63,559 bases of DNA from an uncultured Bacteroidales bacterium (GCA_905234645.1 CAJOIS010000007.1:1-63559); one strand, 5' to 3'; numbered from the stretch's first letter, positions 23,529-32,615 are shown. A program made the numbers and translations. Notes: generated by a model not told the origin, from the sequence alone.

Positions 23529-24374
23529 ATGTATAGAAGATTTCGTTTTTTATTGATACTGAGTTGCTTGGCTGCTTTTTTGCAGGTCCAAGCCCAATTT
23601 AATGACCCCCAAACGCTTGAGGTGGGGCCTCATGTTGGTGTGAGTTATTATATGGGCGACCTCAATCCGATGTATCCTTTTGCCCAGTCACGACTGCAAT
23701 ATGGCGGTGTGGTGCGGTTCAACTATGATAACCGTTGGACCTTCCGTTTCGATTACTCACGCGCTGAGGTGACGGCTTCCGATGAGGTCATCAAATGGCG
23801 CCCTGAACGTGGATTGAATTTCACTTCGACCATCAACGACTTCAGCCTTATGGGCGAGTTCAATTTCATCGAATACTATACTGGTAACCCGAAAAAGAAT
23901 GTGTCGCCTTATATCTTCGGTGGCATTTCGGTGTTTCAATATACGGTCTATGCCAACGTGGGTGAAGAGTTGGTTGACTTGAGCGATTATGCGACGGAAG
24001 GCCCTCAAAACCCCGATGCGAAATGGTACAAGAAAATGTTCGGTAAGACCAGTCCTGTGGGCGTGTCGATTCCTTTTGGCGTGGGTGTTAAGTTCTCGTT
24101 GTCACGCCACATGGGTGCTACCGTTGAATGGCGCATGCAGAAGACCTTCACCGATTACCTTGACGATGTCGCCAAGGTGTATCCCGAGGAGCATGCTGTT
24201 TATACCGCCGAAGACGGCACCGCATATGACTTAAGCGACCCGACAGGCAACTACATCGCCGGCCAGCAACGAGGCAACTCGTCTTTCAACGACTGGTTTG
24301 GCATGGCGCGTGTGTCGCTGACCTGGAAATTCAACCTGCCTGACGGCAGAGGCTGTAACCTTAGCAAATTCTGA
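23529..24374 (+). CDS. Outer-membrane beta-barrel protein, DUF6089-like
   Basis: 281 residues from MYRRFRFLLILSCLAAF with signal peptide ending VQAQ. LEVGPHVGVSYYMGDLNPMYPF and alternating aromatic strands (YGGVVRFNYDNRWTFRFDYS) are typical of the DUF6089 outer-membrane family that sits next to uppS and bamA across Bacteroidota. It ends RVSLTWKFNLPDGRG, strand-like. The role is unknown; the location suggests envelope biogenesis. Two bases separate its stop from uppS. Confidence 0.8.
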   Translation: MYRRFRFLLILSCLAAFLQVQAQFNDPQTLEVGPHVGVSYYMGDLNPMYPFAQSRLQYGGVVRFNYDNRWTFRFDYSRAEVTASDEVIKWRPERGLNFTSTINDFSLMGEFNFIEYYTGNPKKNVSPYIFGGISVFQYTVYANVGEELVDLSDYATEGPQNPDAKWYKKMFGKTSPVGVSIPFGVGVKFSLSRHMGATVEWRMQKTFTDYLDDVAKVYPEEHAVYTAEDGTAYDLSDPTGNYIAGQQRGNSSFNDWFGMARVSLTWKFNLPDGRGCNLSKF

Positions 24375-24376
24375 CC

Positions 24377-25135
24377 ATGGAACTGAAAGACCAACTGATG
24401 CAACAGATTGACCGTGAGCGGCTCCCGCAGCACATCGCCATTATTATGGACGGCAACGGCCGTTGGGCCAAGGAACGCGGTAAGCAACGCCTATTCGGCC
24501 ATCAAAGTGCCATTCAGTCGGTGCGCGAAGTGAGCGAGGCCTCGGCGGAGATCGGCGTCAAATTCCTGACGCTTTATGCTTTCTCCACCGAGAACTGGAA
24601 CCGTCCCTTGGCAGAGGTCTCGGGCCTGATGTCGCTACTAGCGCAGACCATCAAGAACGAGGTCAGCACGATGAACAAGAACAGCATCAAGCTGAATGCC
24701 ATCGGCGACCTGAAGAGCCTGCCCAAGACCAACTACGAACAGCTGATGCAGGCCATTGCCGACACGAGCCACAACACCCGCATGACCTTGACTTTGGCCT
24801 TGAGCTATTCGGGTCGTTGGGACCTCACGCAGGCCTCGCGTCGTATGGCGGAGGATGTGGCACAAGGTAAGCTGCAACCTGAAGCCGTTAACGACACCTT
24901 GATTTCGTCTTACCTCTCCACGGCGGGCATGCCCGATCCCGAGCTGCTTATCCGCACCAGCGGCGAGGAACGTATCAGCAACTTCCTGCTGTGGCAACTG
25001 GCTTATTCCGAATTGTATTTCACCCAAAAATATTGGCCCGACTTCCGCAAGGCCGACCTTTACGAGGCGATTTTGAACTATCAGCATCGTGAGCGCCGCT
25101 TTGGAAAGACCAGCGAGCAAGTGACAAAAAAATGA
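24377..25135 (+). CDS. uppS: Isoprenyl transferase (undecaprenyl diphosphate synthase)
   Basis: 252 residues. HIAIIMDGNGRWAKERG is the substrate-binding motif with the catalytic aspartate in MDGNGRW; TLYAFSTENWNRP and ISNFLLWQLAYSELYF are the other family signatures. It condenses farnesyl diphosphate with isopentenyl diphosphate into the C55 carrier for peptidoglycan and glycan assembly. The last codons overlap the start of bamA (ATGA). Confidence 0.96.
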   Translation: MELKDQLMQQIDRERLPQHIAIIMDGNGRWAKERGKQRLFGHQSAIQSVREVSEASAEIGVKFLTLYAFSTENWNRPLAEVSGLMSLLAQTIKNEVSTMNKNSIKLNAIGDLKSLPKTNYEQLMQAIADTSHNTRMTLTLALSYSGRWDLTQASRRMAEDVAQGKLQPEAVNDTLISSYLSTAGMPDPELLIRTSGEERISNFLLWQLAYSELYFTQKYWPDFRKADLYEAILNYQHRERRFGKTSEQVTKK

Positions 25136-27786
25136 TTGATAGAACTATGCGATTGAGATATTTACCCATACTGCTGTTTCTTGTGGCCTTCCTTGGCATC
25201 GGGAACGGCACCTTTGCCCAAATCCAAATCGGCGACGACCTTTCGGAAATCGATTATGCCCGCCCGCAGAAGTACGAGATTGGCGGTATTGTCGTTGAAG
25301 GTGCCAAGTATGTCGATGGCTCCATGCTGAGCATGATAGCGAATTTGAGGGTGGGATCGACCATTTCTATCCCGGGCGATGAAATCTCAACGGGCATACG
25401 TAAAATCTGGGAACAGGGCTTGTTTGAGGATGTGGCCATCAACGCCACCGACTTTGTGGGCGACAAGGTCTTCCTGCAAATCGTCATCAAGGAGAAACCC
25501 CGCGTGTCGAAGTTCTCGCTCAAGGGCATCAAGAAAAGCGAGGCCGACGATATCCGCAATAAGATTAACCTGTCGCGCGGCGACATCGCCACTGAGCATC
25601 TGCTGACCAAGACCACCCGTATCATTGAGGATTTCTATTTCGATAAGGGCTACTACAATGTAGCCATTGACATCCAGCAGGTGCCTGATACTGTCCGTGA
25701 GAATTACATCGACATGGTCATCAACATCGACAAGGGCCAAAAGGTGAAGATCGGCCAGATCAATGTGTATGGCAACGAGAATCTCGCTGATGGCCAGGTG
25801 CTGATGGCGATGAAAGAGACCAAACAAAAGGGTCACTTCGATCCTCTGAATCCCCTTGGCCCGATGATTGTGAACGCCGTCGCTGATGTGTTCACCCTGC
25901 ATCCCTTGAGAGCAATCAATGGCGTGGAAGAGTATTTCTATGACAACTACCGTCCGCGCATCATGAAGTCCTCGAAATACATCGAAAAGAACTACGAGGA
26001 CGACAAGAAACTCATCATCGAGAAATACAACGCCAAGGGTTACCGTGATGCACGCATCGTCAGTGATTCGGTGTATCGCATCGACGAGACCAACCTTGGC
26101 ATCGACCTCGTCATCGACGAAGGCAACAAATATCACTACCGTAACATCTCTTGGACAGGCAACACCAAATATAGCACCGAAACCCTTAATTCCGTCCTGG
26201 GCATCAAGAAAGGCGACGTATATAATAAGGAGCTGCTTGACCGAAACCTGAACTATAGCGAGACCAACCTCGACATCAGTTCTTTGTATATGGACGACGG
26301 CTATCTGTTCTTCCGTGTCGATCCTGTTGAAGTGGCCGTCGAAAACGATTCTATCGATCTTGAAATCCGTCTCACCGAAGGCAAACAGGCACGCATCAGC
26401 AATGTGAGTCTCACGGGTAACACAAAGACTTACGACCATGTGGTGCTGCGCGAGTTGTACACCCGTCCGGGACAGCTATTCAGCCGTAGCGACGTGGTGC
26501 GTTCTGTACGTGAGTTGGCGACCTTGGGCTTCTTCAACCAAGAGTCCATCAATCCCGATGTGCAACCCAATCCCGAGGATAACACCGTCGACATCAATTA
26601 TTCCGTTGAGGAAGCCGCTGCCGACCAGATCCGTTTCTCGGCAGGTTTCGCTGCGGGTTACCTGATGTTGGAGGCCGGCTTGCAGTTCTCCAACTTCTCC
26701 ATGCGCAACATCTTCAACAAGAAGGCATGGAGGCCGCTGCCGATGGGTGATGGACAGAAGCTGTCGCTGAATGTGAGCACTTTGGGACGCTATTACCTCT
26801 ATTATGGACTTTCGTTCACCGAGCCTTGGCTGGGCGGACGCAAGCCCAATGCACTCTCGGTTTCGCTTTACCAGTCGTTCTATGCCAAACAAGTAGAAAA
26901 GACTGATGCCAACTATGGTTGGTTCAACATGACGGGTGCCACCATCGGACTGGGCCGTCGCTTGACCTGGCCTGACGACTATTTCTCCTTGTATCAAGGC
27001 GTCAACTTCAAGCGGTATGCCCTTCACAACTACTCAAACTCCTCTTTTTTGAATGTGGGCGATGGCAACGGCAAGTTCAATCTGATCAGCTACAACTTTG
27101 TGTTGTCGCGTAACTCGGTGAGCCAGCCCCTTTATCCGCGTAGCGGCTCCGAGTTCCAATTGGGTCTCGAAATCACTCCGCCGTATTCCTTGCTTTCCAA
27201 TAAGAACTACTCAAGCATGTCGGAGAACGAGAAGTACAAGTGGATTGAAATGCACCGTTGGACCTTCAAGGCGGCATGGTACACCGAATTGTATGAAAAA
27301 CTCGTGATGATGACCCGTGTGCGTTTTGGCTATTTGGGCCATTACAACGACCAAATCGGAGCCACGCCTTTCCACCGCTTCTTCCTCGGTGGCGATGGCT
27401 TGAACAATTACTCCTTCGACAGCCGCGAGATGGTGGGTATGCGTGGCTATGCCAACAACTCCCTCACGCCTGGCGCTTACACTGGTTCCAGTAAAGGTGG
27501 CGACATAATGACGAAATACACCTTGGAGTTGCGTTACCCGCTCTCGTTGAATCCTCAGGCTACCATTTATGCCTTGACATTCCTTGAGGCTGGTAACTGC
27601 TGGCTCGGATTTAAGGACTTCAACCCCTTTGATGTGAAGCGTTCGGCTGGTCTGGGTGTGCGTATCTACTTGCCCATGTTCGGCTTGCTTGGCCTGGACT
27701 GGGGCTATGGCTTCGACGACGTGTACGGTACTACGGGCAATAACCATAGTCAGTTCCACTTCTCCATTGGTGGATCTATTGACTAA
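25132..27786 (+). CDS. bamA: Outer membrane protein assembly factor BamA
   Basis: 884 residues, a normal length. A signal peptide (about residues 6-30, IGNGTFAQ) precedes POTRA domains (about 45-480), with repeated GNENLADGQVLMAMK- and GNTKYSTETLNSVLG-type units, and a C-terminal 16-strand barrel with VRGF-like GMRGYANNS in strand region 760-770 and the aromatic end HFSIGGSID. BamA inserts barrel proteins into the outer membrane and works with the periplasmic OmpH/Skp chaperones encoded directly downstream. It is coupled to uppS by ATGA. Confidence 0.95.
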   Translation: MIDRTMRLRYLPILLFLVAFLGIGNGTFAQIQIGDDLSEIDYARPQKYEIGGIVVEGAKYVDGSMLSMIANLRVGSTISIPGDEISTGIRKIWEQGLFEDVAINATDFVGDKVFLQIVIKEKPRVSKFSLKGIKKSEADDIRNKINLSRGDIATEHLLTKTTRIIEDFYFDKGYYNVAIDIQQVPDTVRENYIDMVINIDKGQKVKIGQINVYGNENLADGQVLMAMKETKQKGHFDPLNPLGPMIVNAVADVFTLHPLRAINGVEEYFYDNYRPRIMKSSKYIEKNYEDDKKLIIEKYNAKGYRDARIVSDSVYRIDETNLGIDLVIDEGNKYHYRNISWTGNTKYSTETLNSVLGIKKGDVYNKELLDRNLNYSETNLDISSLYMDDGYLFFRVDPVEVAVENDSIDLEIRLTEGKQARISNVSLTGNTKTYDHVVLRELYTRPGQLFSRSDVVRSVRELATLGFFNQESINPDVQPNPEDNTVDINYSVEEAAADQIRFSAGFAAGYLMLEAGLQFSNFSMRNIFNKKAWRPLPMGDGQKLSLNVSTLGRYYLYYGLSFTEPWLGGRKPNALSVSLYQSFYAKQVEKTDANYGWFNMTGATIGLGRRLTWPDDYFSLYQGVNFKRYALHNYSNSSFLNVGDGNGKFNLISYNFVLSRNSVSQPLYPRSGSEFQLGLEITPPYSLLSNKNYSSMSENEKYKWIEMHRWTFKAAWYTELYEKLVMMTRVRFGYLGHYNDQIGATPFHRFFLGGDGLNNYSFDSREMVGMRGYANNSLTPGAYTGSSKGGDIMTKYTLELRYPLSLNPQATIYALTFLEAGNCWLGFKDFNPFDVKRSAGLGVRIYLPMFGLLGLDWGYGFDDVYGTTGNNHSQFHFSIGGSID

Positions 27787-27831
27787 TGCGGAATGCGGAA
27801 TGAATAGTCTCGTGTCTCGCTGTCTCGCGTC
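27787..27831. repeat. GCGGAATGCGGAATG and GTCTCGTGTCTCGC repeat fragments
   Basis: After the bamA stop, a GCGGAATGCGGAATG tandem (27788-27802) is followed by a single arm of the GAGAC/GTCTC family (27807-27831). The matching opposite arm is missing, so this looks like a decayed copy. The GCGGAATG motif recurs near 58698. Confidence 0.65.
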
Positions 27832-27889
27832 AAAAGAACTTTGGAACGATTATTGATATAACAAGAGCAAACAACAACACAATAATACA

Positions 27890-28546
27890 ATGAAAGCATT
27901 TAAAACCTTGATTTTGACCGCTGCCTTGGTTTGTGGCGGCATCATGACTGCCAATGCACAACTTGGCGGTGGACAAAAGATCGTTTATGTCGATTCCGAA
28001 TACATCATGGATAACATTCCGGAATACGGCGATGCCCAGCAAGAACTGAACGCCCTTTCGGCGAAATGGCAGAACGAAGTGAAGGCCATCTACGACAGGG
28101 TGTCGGAGATGTACAGCAAGTACCAGACCGAGATGCTGCTCCTTTCCGAAGACCAGAAGCGTGCCCGCGAGCAAGCTATCGTCGACAAGGAACAGGAAGC
28201 CAAGAACCTGCAGATGCAGTACTTTGGCGCCGAAGGTCAACTCTATCAGAAACGTGCAGAGTTGATCCAACCTATTCAGGAAAAGGTCTATACGGCCATG
28301 AAGGAAGTGGCTCAGACCAAGAACTATGCTTTCGTCCTTGACTTGGCTTCGGGTACTTCCATCCTTTATGCCAACGATAAGAATGACATCAGCGACGACG
28401 TGCTTGACCAACTCGGCAATGTGATGCAAACCGTGCGCCGCGAAGACCGTCGTAAGGCTGCAGGAACTACTGTCGGAACCCCTGGTGGTGGCAACAATAA
28501 CAGCAGCAGAACCACTCCGGCTAAACCCGTAAACCCCAAGAAATAA
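27890..28546 (+). CDS. OmpH/Skp-family periplasmic chaperone (first copy)
   Basis: 218 residues with signal peptide (MKAFKTLILTAALVCGGIMTANAQ). IVYVDSEYIMDNIPEYGDAQQ opens the Skp-like domain, followed by a long charged coiled coil (about 45-130) and YAFVLDLASGTSILYANDKND, the usual C-terminal strand block. Skp-like trimers hold unfolded outer membrane proteins. The last 35 residues are a low-complexity Gly/Asn/Thr/Pro tail. It sits downstream of bamA and is followed by a second copy, a common Bacteroidota arrangement. Confidence 0.92.
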   Translation: MKAFKTLILTAALVCGGIMTANAQLGGGQKIVYVDSEYIMDNIPEYGDAQQELNALSAKWQNEVKAIYDRVSEMYSKYQTEMLLLSEDQKRAREQAIVDKEQEAKNLQMQYFGAEGQLYQKRAELIQPIQEKVYTAMKEVAQTKNYAFVLDLASGTSILYANDKNDISDDVLDQLGNVMQTVRREDRRKAAGTTVGTPGGGNNNSSRTTPAKPVNPKK

Positions 28547-28578
28547 GGAATAATGGACTGACGAACGCAAAATATTTG

Positions 28579-28586
28579 TATCTTTG
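28579..28586 (+). promoter_or_regulatory. Probable -7 box for the second ompH-like gene
   Basis: TATCTTTG followed by CCGC, 49 bp upstream of the ATG at 28636, so this gene can be transcribed apart from bamA. Confidence 0.5.
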
Positions 28587-28635
28587 CCGCTTGAATGTCA
28601 AATAAACTGGAGTTAAATTGTTAAAAATCAATAAA

Positions 28636-29151
28636 ATGAAAAGAGTATTCAAAGTATTGTTTTTGGGTGTCGCACTCTTCGTGATGAGCGGAGTAGCTCA
28701 AGCCCAGATTAAGATTGCACATGTCAACACGGCTGAAGTTCTCGATGCCATGCCTGACAAGACCAAGGCTGAGAAGGATTTGGAGAAGTATTATGGTGAG
28801 CTCCAGAGCCAGCTTCAAAATATGGCCAAAGAATATCAGACCAAGTTGCAGGACTATGAAGCCAATCAGGCTACGATGTCGAATCTGGTGAAACAATCCA
28901 AGGAAAAGGAGATTGTCGACCTTCAGACCCGTATCCAGCAGTTCCAAGCCAGCGCCGAGCAGGAATTCGAAGGCAAGCGCGCTGAGTTGCTCGCTCCCAT
29001 TTTGGAGAAGATCCAGAATGCCATCAACGCTGTGGGTAAGGAAAAGGGTTACACCTATGTGCTCGACCTCGCCACGGGCGCTGCTGTCTATTGTGGCCCC
29101 GATGCCGTTGACTGCACCAAGGACGTGAAAGCCAAATTGGGCATCAAGTAA
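28636..29151 (+). CDS. OmpH/Skp-family periplasmic chaperone (second copy)
   Basis: 171 residues from MKRVFKVLFLGVALFVMS; signal peptide cleaved near AQAQ. IKIAHVNTAEVLDAMPDKTKAE, a coiled coil (about 40-110), and YTYVLDLATGAAVYCGPDA match the OmpH/Skp fold. It is shorter than the first copy and lacks the low-complexity tail. Likely a periplasmic chaperone for outer membrane proteins made by BamA. A strong terminator follows. Confidence 0.93.
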   Translation: MKRVFKVLFLGVALFVMSGVAQAQIKIAHVNTAEVLDAMPDKTKAEKDLEKYYGELQSQLQNMAKEYQTKLQDYEANQATMSNLVKQSKEKEIVDLQTRIQQFQASAEQEFEGKRAELLAPILEKIQNAINAVGKEKGYTYVLDLATGAAVYCGPDAVDCTKDVKAKLGIK

Positions 29152-29172
29152 GAAAACTTGACTTAATTAATA

Positions 29173-29210
29173 AAGAACAGCCGACCTTCGTGTCGGCTGT
29201 TCTTGTTTTA
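29173..29210. terminator. Bidirectional terminator between ompH-like and VOC genes
   Basis: Perfect 13-bp stem AAGAACAGCCGAC / GTCGGCTGTTCTT with loop CTTCGT (29173-29204), T-rich on the right and A-rich on the left. It serves both converging genes. Confidence 0.92.
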
Positions 29211-30275
29211 TTTGATGCTCTCGCGTTTTACCTTGGCGAAGCGGAGTAGTCTCAAGATCCTCAAAGGCTTATGGTCATCCTTGTTGGCAAGGTTGAGGTA
29301 AAGCCCGAGCTTCTTCGCGATGGGAATTTTATATGTCTCGACGAATTCGATGAGCGTGCCGTCAGGGTCTTCCACATAGGTGAAGTGGCCGTTGGCGTCG
29401 CCCATGCCGAAGTCGGCACCGCTGTCGCACACAAAGGGATGCCCCATCAGCTCTGCTTCTTCCTGGACGGCGCTCATGTTGCGTACGTCGAAACAGAGGT
29501 GGATGAAGCCTGGGTCGCCCCAGTAGCGGCCTTCATAGAGTTTCTTGCCGGGGCCGTCGATGCTCTGGATGAGTTCTAGATGAGACGTGCCCATGATACG
29601 GCTCAATGGGCCTTCGATGGGCTTGGAGCGTTCCAGGATGACACGGCGCAAGGTGCGTTTTCCGCCTTCGAGGATTTCCAGGTCTTCAAAGACGCCCGTC
29701 TGGTCGAGGACCACCTTGTCGTATTCCAGCAGCTGGGTGTAGAAGGGCAGGGAACGGTCGATGTCGCTGACGCCGATGATGGCACCGTTGGCACCGCCTG
29801 TGAGTTTCTTCTCGTCGATGAAGACGTAGTCGTCCTGTTCAAGCTGGAAGACGTTGCCGTACGGGTCTTTCATGAAGAACTGCTTCTGTCCCATCGGCGA
29901 GGTCGTGATTTTGCTTATGACGTCAAGGCCTTTATTAATAAAGGTGTTGTAGGCTGTCTCGATGTTAGGGGTCTTCACCTTGGCGATAAGGATGCCGAGG
30001 TCACCCAGCTGGACGGGCTCTTTCAGATAGTTGAGTTCGCGCCCTTTGGGCTGCCATATCTCGAAGCCTCCACCGCCACGGATGTTGACCGCGATGCCTG
30101 AACGACGCGGTTGGGGCTTACCGCCTGTATAAGGGAGCATGCGCTCCGCCACGCCTTCGTCGTCAACGATCTTGATTTCGAAGCCGAAGTTGTCGTAATA
30201 CCATTTCCAGGCCTCGACGAAGTCGTTCACGCCGATGCCCACTTGCTGTATGCCACAGATGACTTTATCTTTCAT
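29208..30275 (-). CDS. Two-domain VOC (glyoxalase/dioxygenase-fold) protein
   Basis: 355 residues with two vicinal-oxygen-chelate domains. One runs about 5-150 (IQQVGIGVNDFVEAWKWYYD ... MKDPYGNVFQLEQ), the second about 160-320 (IIGVSDIDRSLPFYTQLLEYD ... VEDPDGTLIEFVETYKIP). H, H and E positions of the second domain (TSHLELIQS, GFIHLCFDV, TLIEFVE) look like a metal site; the first domain seems to lack the early histidine. Length and layout resemble 4-hydroxyphenylpyruvate dioxygenase, but its conserved C-terminal block is not clear, so I keep to the superfamily. A 112-bp gap carrying a palindromic repeat separates it from the SDR gene. Confidence 0.75.
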   Translation of the reverse strand: MKDKVICGIQQVGIGVNDFVEAWKWYYDNFGFEIKIVDDEGVAERMLPYTGGKPQPRRSGIAVNIRGGGGFEIWQPKGRELNYLKEPVQLGDLGILIAKVKTPNIETAYNTFINKGLDVISKITTSPMGQKQFFMKDPYGNVFQLEQDDYVFIDEKKLTGGANGAIIGVSDIDRSLPFYTQLLEYDKVVLDQTGVFEDLEILEGGKRTLRRVILERSKPIEGPLSRIMGTSHLELIQSIDGPGKKLYEGRYWGDPGFIHLCFDVRNMSAVQEEAELMGHPFVCDSGADFGMGDANGHFTYVEDPDGTLIEFVETYKIPIAKKLGLYLNLANKDDHKPLRILRLLRFAKVKRESIK

Positions 30276-30301
30276 TGTAGTAGTTTTTATTGTCGCTTTG
30301 T

Positions 30302-30381
30302 GTCATTGCGAGGAGGAATGACGAAGCAATCTAGGGAATAAACTTGTTTTCTGGATTGCTTCGCTTCGCTCGCAATGACGC
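30302..30381. repeat. GTCATTGCGAGG...GCAATGACG inverted repeat (second copy)
   Basis: The left arm GTCATTGCGAGGAGGAATGA onward (30302-30334) and right arm CTGGATTGCTTCGCTTCGCT onward (30351-30380) form a hairpin like that at 11171-11252. It fills the gap between the SDR and VOC genes. Confidence 0.85.
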
Positions 30382-30387
30382 TGCGCG

Positions 30388-31179
30388 TCATGTCGCTGAT
30401 ATCTTTCTTGATAGTTTATAATACAAAGGTAAGCTGTACTTGTGAATATACGCCATCAGCAATTCCTTGCGTCCGATGAGCTTACGGTGCTTCTGCCGTT
30501 TGATGGCACGCACGGCGATGGCGCCGCACTTGTCGACATCCAAACCATTGGCTTGTCCCGCATCCATCTTGGCGTGGGCGGTGCCATCGCCGTGCAGGGC
30601 GCTCTTGCTGATTTGCGTGTTGATGCGCCCCGGGATAAGGAAGGTGACACCGATGTTGTCGTACTCCAGCTCGAGCGACTCGTAGAAGCCGAACAAGGCG
30701 TGCTTGGCGGCGCAGTAGGCCGAACGCAAAGGGAAGCCGAACAAGCCCGATAGGGAAGTGGTCACGCTGAACTGCACGTGTTCCTTGGCGAGGATCATCT
30801 CCTTGAATTTTTTCACGAGATACACGCCGCTGAGGAAGTCGATCTTCAGAATCTTCTCGTCCACGCTGATGTCGGTGTCAAAGGCCTTCTCGCGTTGTGA
30901 GATGCCGGCGTTAAGCACAAAGAGGTCGATGCTCAGGCCTTGCTCCATCACGAAGTCGTAGAGGCGGTCGATGGAGGCGTAGTCGTCGAGTTGCGTCTCT
31001 GTGGCCCATGCCTTCACACCGTATTGCTCGCACATCTCCTTGGTCTTGTCGAGGTCGTCGATGCCGAGACCCGTCAGCACGAGGTGGCAGCCTTCCTGGG
31101 CCAGGTGGAGCGCAATGCTCTGCCCGATGCCTGTGCCGCCCCCGGTGATTAAGGCTGTTTTATTTTTGAGGTTTAACAT
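30388..31179 (-). CDS. Short-chain dehydrogenase/reductase, possible sphingoid/sulfonolipid-base ketoreductase
   Basis: 263 residues from MLNLKNKTALITGGGTGIGQ. TGGGTGIG is the NAD(P)-binding loop, LNAGISQ the NAG motif, and the catalytic residues are the serine near TTSLSGLFG and YCAAK (YxxxK). The C-terminal ELLMAYIHKYSLPLYYKLSRK is hydrophobic and basic, as in membrane-associated 3-ketosphinganine reductases and DHRS7-like enzymes. It diverges from an alpha-oxoamine synthase gene, whose 3-keto product such a reductase could reduce. The pairing is suggestive, not proof; a general fatty-acyl ketoreductase is the alternative. Confidence 0.8.
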   Translation of the reverse strand: MLNLKNKTALITGGGTGIGQSIALHLAQEGCHLVLTGLGIDDLDKTKEMCEQYGVKAWATETQLDDYASIDRLYDFVMEQGLSIDLFVLNAGISQREKAFDTDISVDEKILKIDFLSGVYLVKKFKEMILAKEHVQFSVTTSLSGLFGFPLRSAYCAAKHALFGFYESLELEYDNIGVTFLIPGRINTQISKSALHGDGTAHAKMDAGQANGLDVDKCGAIAVRAIKRQKHRKLIGRKELLMAYIHKYSLPLYYKLSRKISAT

Positions 31180-31224
31180 TGTGGTTGGTTTCAATGCTGC
31201 AAAGATAAAAATAATTCCTTGTCG

Positions 31225-31254
31225 TTGGGATAATCAATATATTTACTAATTTTG
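31225..31254 (+). promoter_or_regulatory. Promoter of the alpha-oxoamine synthase gene
   Basis: TTG at 31225-31227 and TAATTTTG at 31247-31254, 19 nt apart, match the Bacteroidota TTG-N19-21-TAnnTTTG consensus. Confidence 0.65.
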
Positions 31255-31274
31255 TGGCAAAAATACGGTTGAAA

Positions 31275-31296
31275 GGGCGGACACACAGGTCCGCCC
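31275..31296. repeat. GGGCGGAC...GTCCGCCC palindrome in the 5' leader
   Basis: Arms GGGCGGAC and GTCCGCCC with a 6-nt spacer ACACAG form a perfect 8-bp stem within the 82-nt leader of the synthase mRNA. It may be a stray dispersed repeat or a leader hairpin. Confidence 0.7.
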
Positions 31297-31336
31297 CTAC
31301 TCTAAACCATGAACTATCAATTCTCAACTTAATAAA

Positions 31337-32596
31337 ATGGACATTTTTGAAAGAATATCAAAGGATTCCGGTGGCCCGATTGGGCAATACCGTGAACGCG
31401 CTGACGGTTATTTCGCATTCCCGCGTTTGGAAGGCGAGCTAGGACCGCGCATGACCTTCAACGGCAGGGAGGTGCTCTGCTGGAGCTTGAACAACTATCT
31501 GGGCTTGGCCAACCACCCCGAGATCCGTCGCGTGGATGCCGAAGCCGCCGCCAAATACGGCCTCGCCGCCCCCATGGGTGCCCGAATGATGACGGGTCAC
31601 ACCCGCATGCACGAGCATTTCGAGCATGAGCTGGCCGACTTCGAGAAGAAGGAAGCCGCTTACCTGTTCAACTTCGGCTACCAAGGCATTGTGTCGACCA
31701 TCGACACGCTGACCAGCCCCCACGATGTCATCGTCTACGACAACGAGGCCCATGCCTGCCTCTTGGACGGCATCCGCCTGCATATTGGCAACAAATACAA
31801 GTACCGCCACAACAACATGGAAGACCTTGAGAAGAAGCTGAAGGTCGCCACCGAGGTGGTGGCCAAGACGGGCGGTGGTATCCTCGTCATCACCGAGGGC
31901 GTGTATGGCATGACGGGCGCTTTGGGCGACCTTGCCGGCATCGTGGCCCTGAAGAAGAAATACAGCTTCCGCATCCTCATCGACGACGCCCACGGCTTCG
32001 GCGTGATGGGTCCCAACGGTCGCGGCACCTCCGAGCATTTCGGCGTGATGGATGACATCGACATTTACATTGGCGCATACGCCAAGGCCATGGCCATTAT
32101 CGGTGGCTTTGTGGCTGGACCGAAGTATGTCATTGAGTATTTGCGTTACAATATGCGTTCGCAGATGTATGCCAAGAGTTTGCCGCTGGCCATCGTGGAA
32201 GGCTGCGAGAAGCGTTTGGAGATTATTCGCAGCGCCGAGGGCGACGCCTTGCGTGCCCAGCTGTGGAAGGTGACGCGTGCCTTGCAGAAGGGCTTCCGTG
32301 ACCTGGGCTTCGACATCGGTCCCGCCGAGGCTTGCGTGACGCCGGTGCACGTGCAGGGCGACTTGGTGCAGGCCACCAACATCGCCATGGACCTGCGCGA
32401 GAACTACCGCATCTTCTGCTCGGTCATCACCTATCCCGTCATCCCCAAAGGCATGATCATCTTCCGCATCATCCCGACGGCAGCCCACAGCATGGACGAC
32501 GTCAACTACACGTTGAACGCCTTCGCCGAGGTGAGGCAGAAACTCGATAAGGGCTACTATGACGGCACCGAGGTTCCGAATATGAGGATTGAGTAA
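31337..32596 (+). CDS. Alpha-oxoamine synthase (serine palmitoyltransferase / cysteate acyltransferase-like), PLP enzyme
   Basis: 419 residues. Fold-type I PLP enzyme of the alpha-oxoamine synthase group: LNNYLGLANHPEIR, PMGARMMTGHTRMHEHFE, VYDNEAHACLLDGIRL, ITEGVYGMTG, IDDAHGFGVMGPNGRG, and GAYAKAMAIIGGFV with the PLP-binding lysine. The group joins an acyl thioester to an amino acid with loss of CO2: serine palmitoyltransferase, cysteate acyltransferase of sulfonolipid synthesis, glycine C-acetyltransferase or 8-amino-7-oxononanoate synthase. The LNNYLGLANHP and PMGARMM blocks remind me of Bacteroidota cysteate/serine acyltransferases. The divergent SDR supports lipid-base synthesis. Substrate is inferred. 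Confidence 0.85.
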   Translation: MDIFERISKDSGGPIGQYRERADGYFAFPRLEGELGPRMTFNGREVLCWSLNNYLGLANHPEIRRVDAEAAAKYGLAAPMGARMMTGHTRMHEHFEHELADFEKKEAAYLFNFGYQGIVSTIDTLTSPHDVIVYDNEAHACLLDGIRLHIGNKYKYRHNNMEDLEKKLKVATEVVAKTGGGILVITEGVYGMTGALGDLAGIVALKKKYSFRILIDDAHGFGVMGPNGRGTSEHFGVMDDIDIYIGAYAKAMAIIGGFVAGPKYVIEYLRYNMRSQMYAKSLPLAIVEGCEKRLEIIRSAEGDALRAQLWKVTRALQKGFRDLGFDIGPAEACVTPVHVQGDLVQATNIAMDLRENYRIFCSVITYPVIPKGMIIFRIIPTAAHSMDDVNYTLNAFAEVRQKLDKGYYDGTEVPNMRIE

Positions 32597-32615
32597 AGAC
32601 TCGGCTATCGATTTT

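Noticed and set aside
25387..26439. 350-codon minus-strand frame antisense to bamA
   Set aside because: Shadow of bamA; no family motif, no promoter, and low-complexity valine/isoleucine/aspartate content.
31439..32488. 349-codon minus-strand frame antisense to the alpha-oxoamine synthase
   Set aside because: Histidine/valine-rich mirror of a clear PLP enzyme; no supporting motif.
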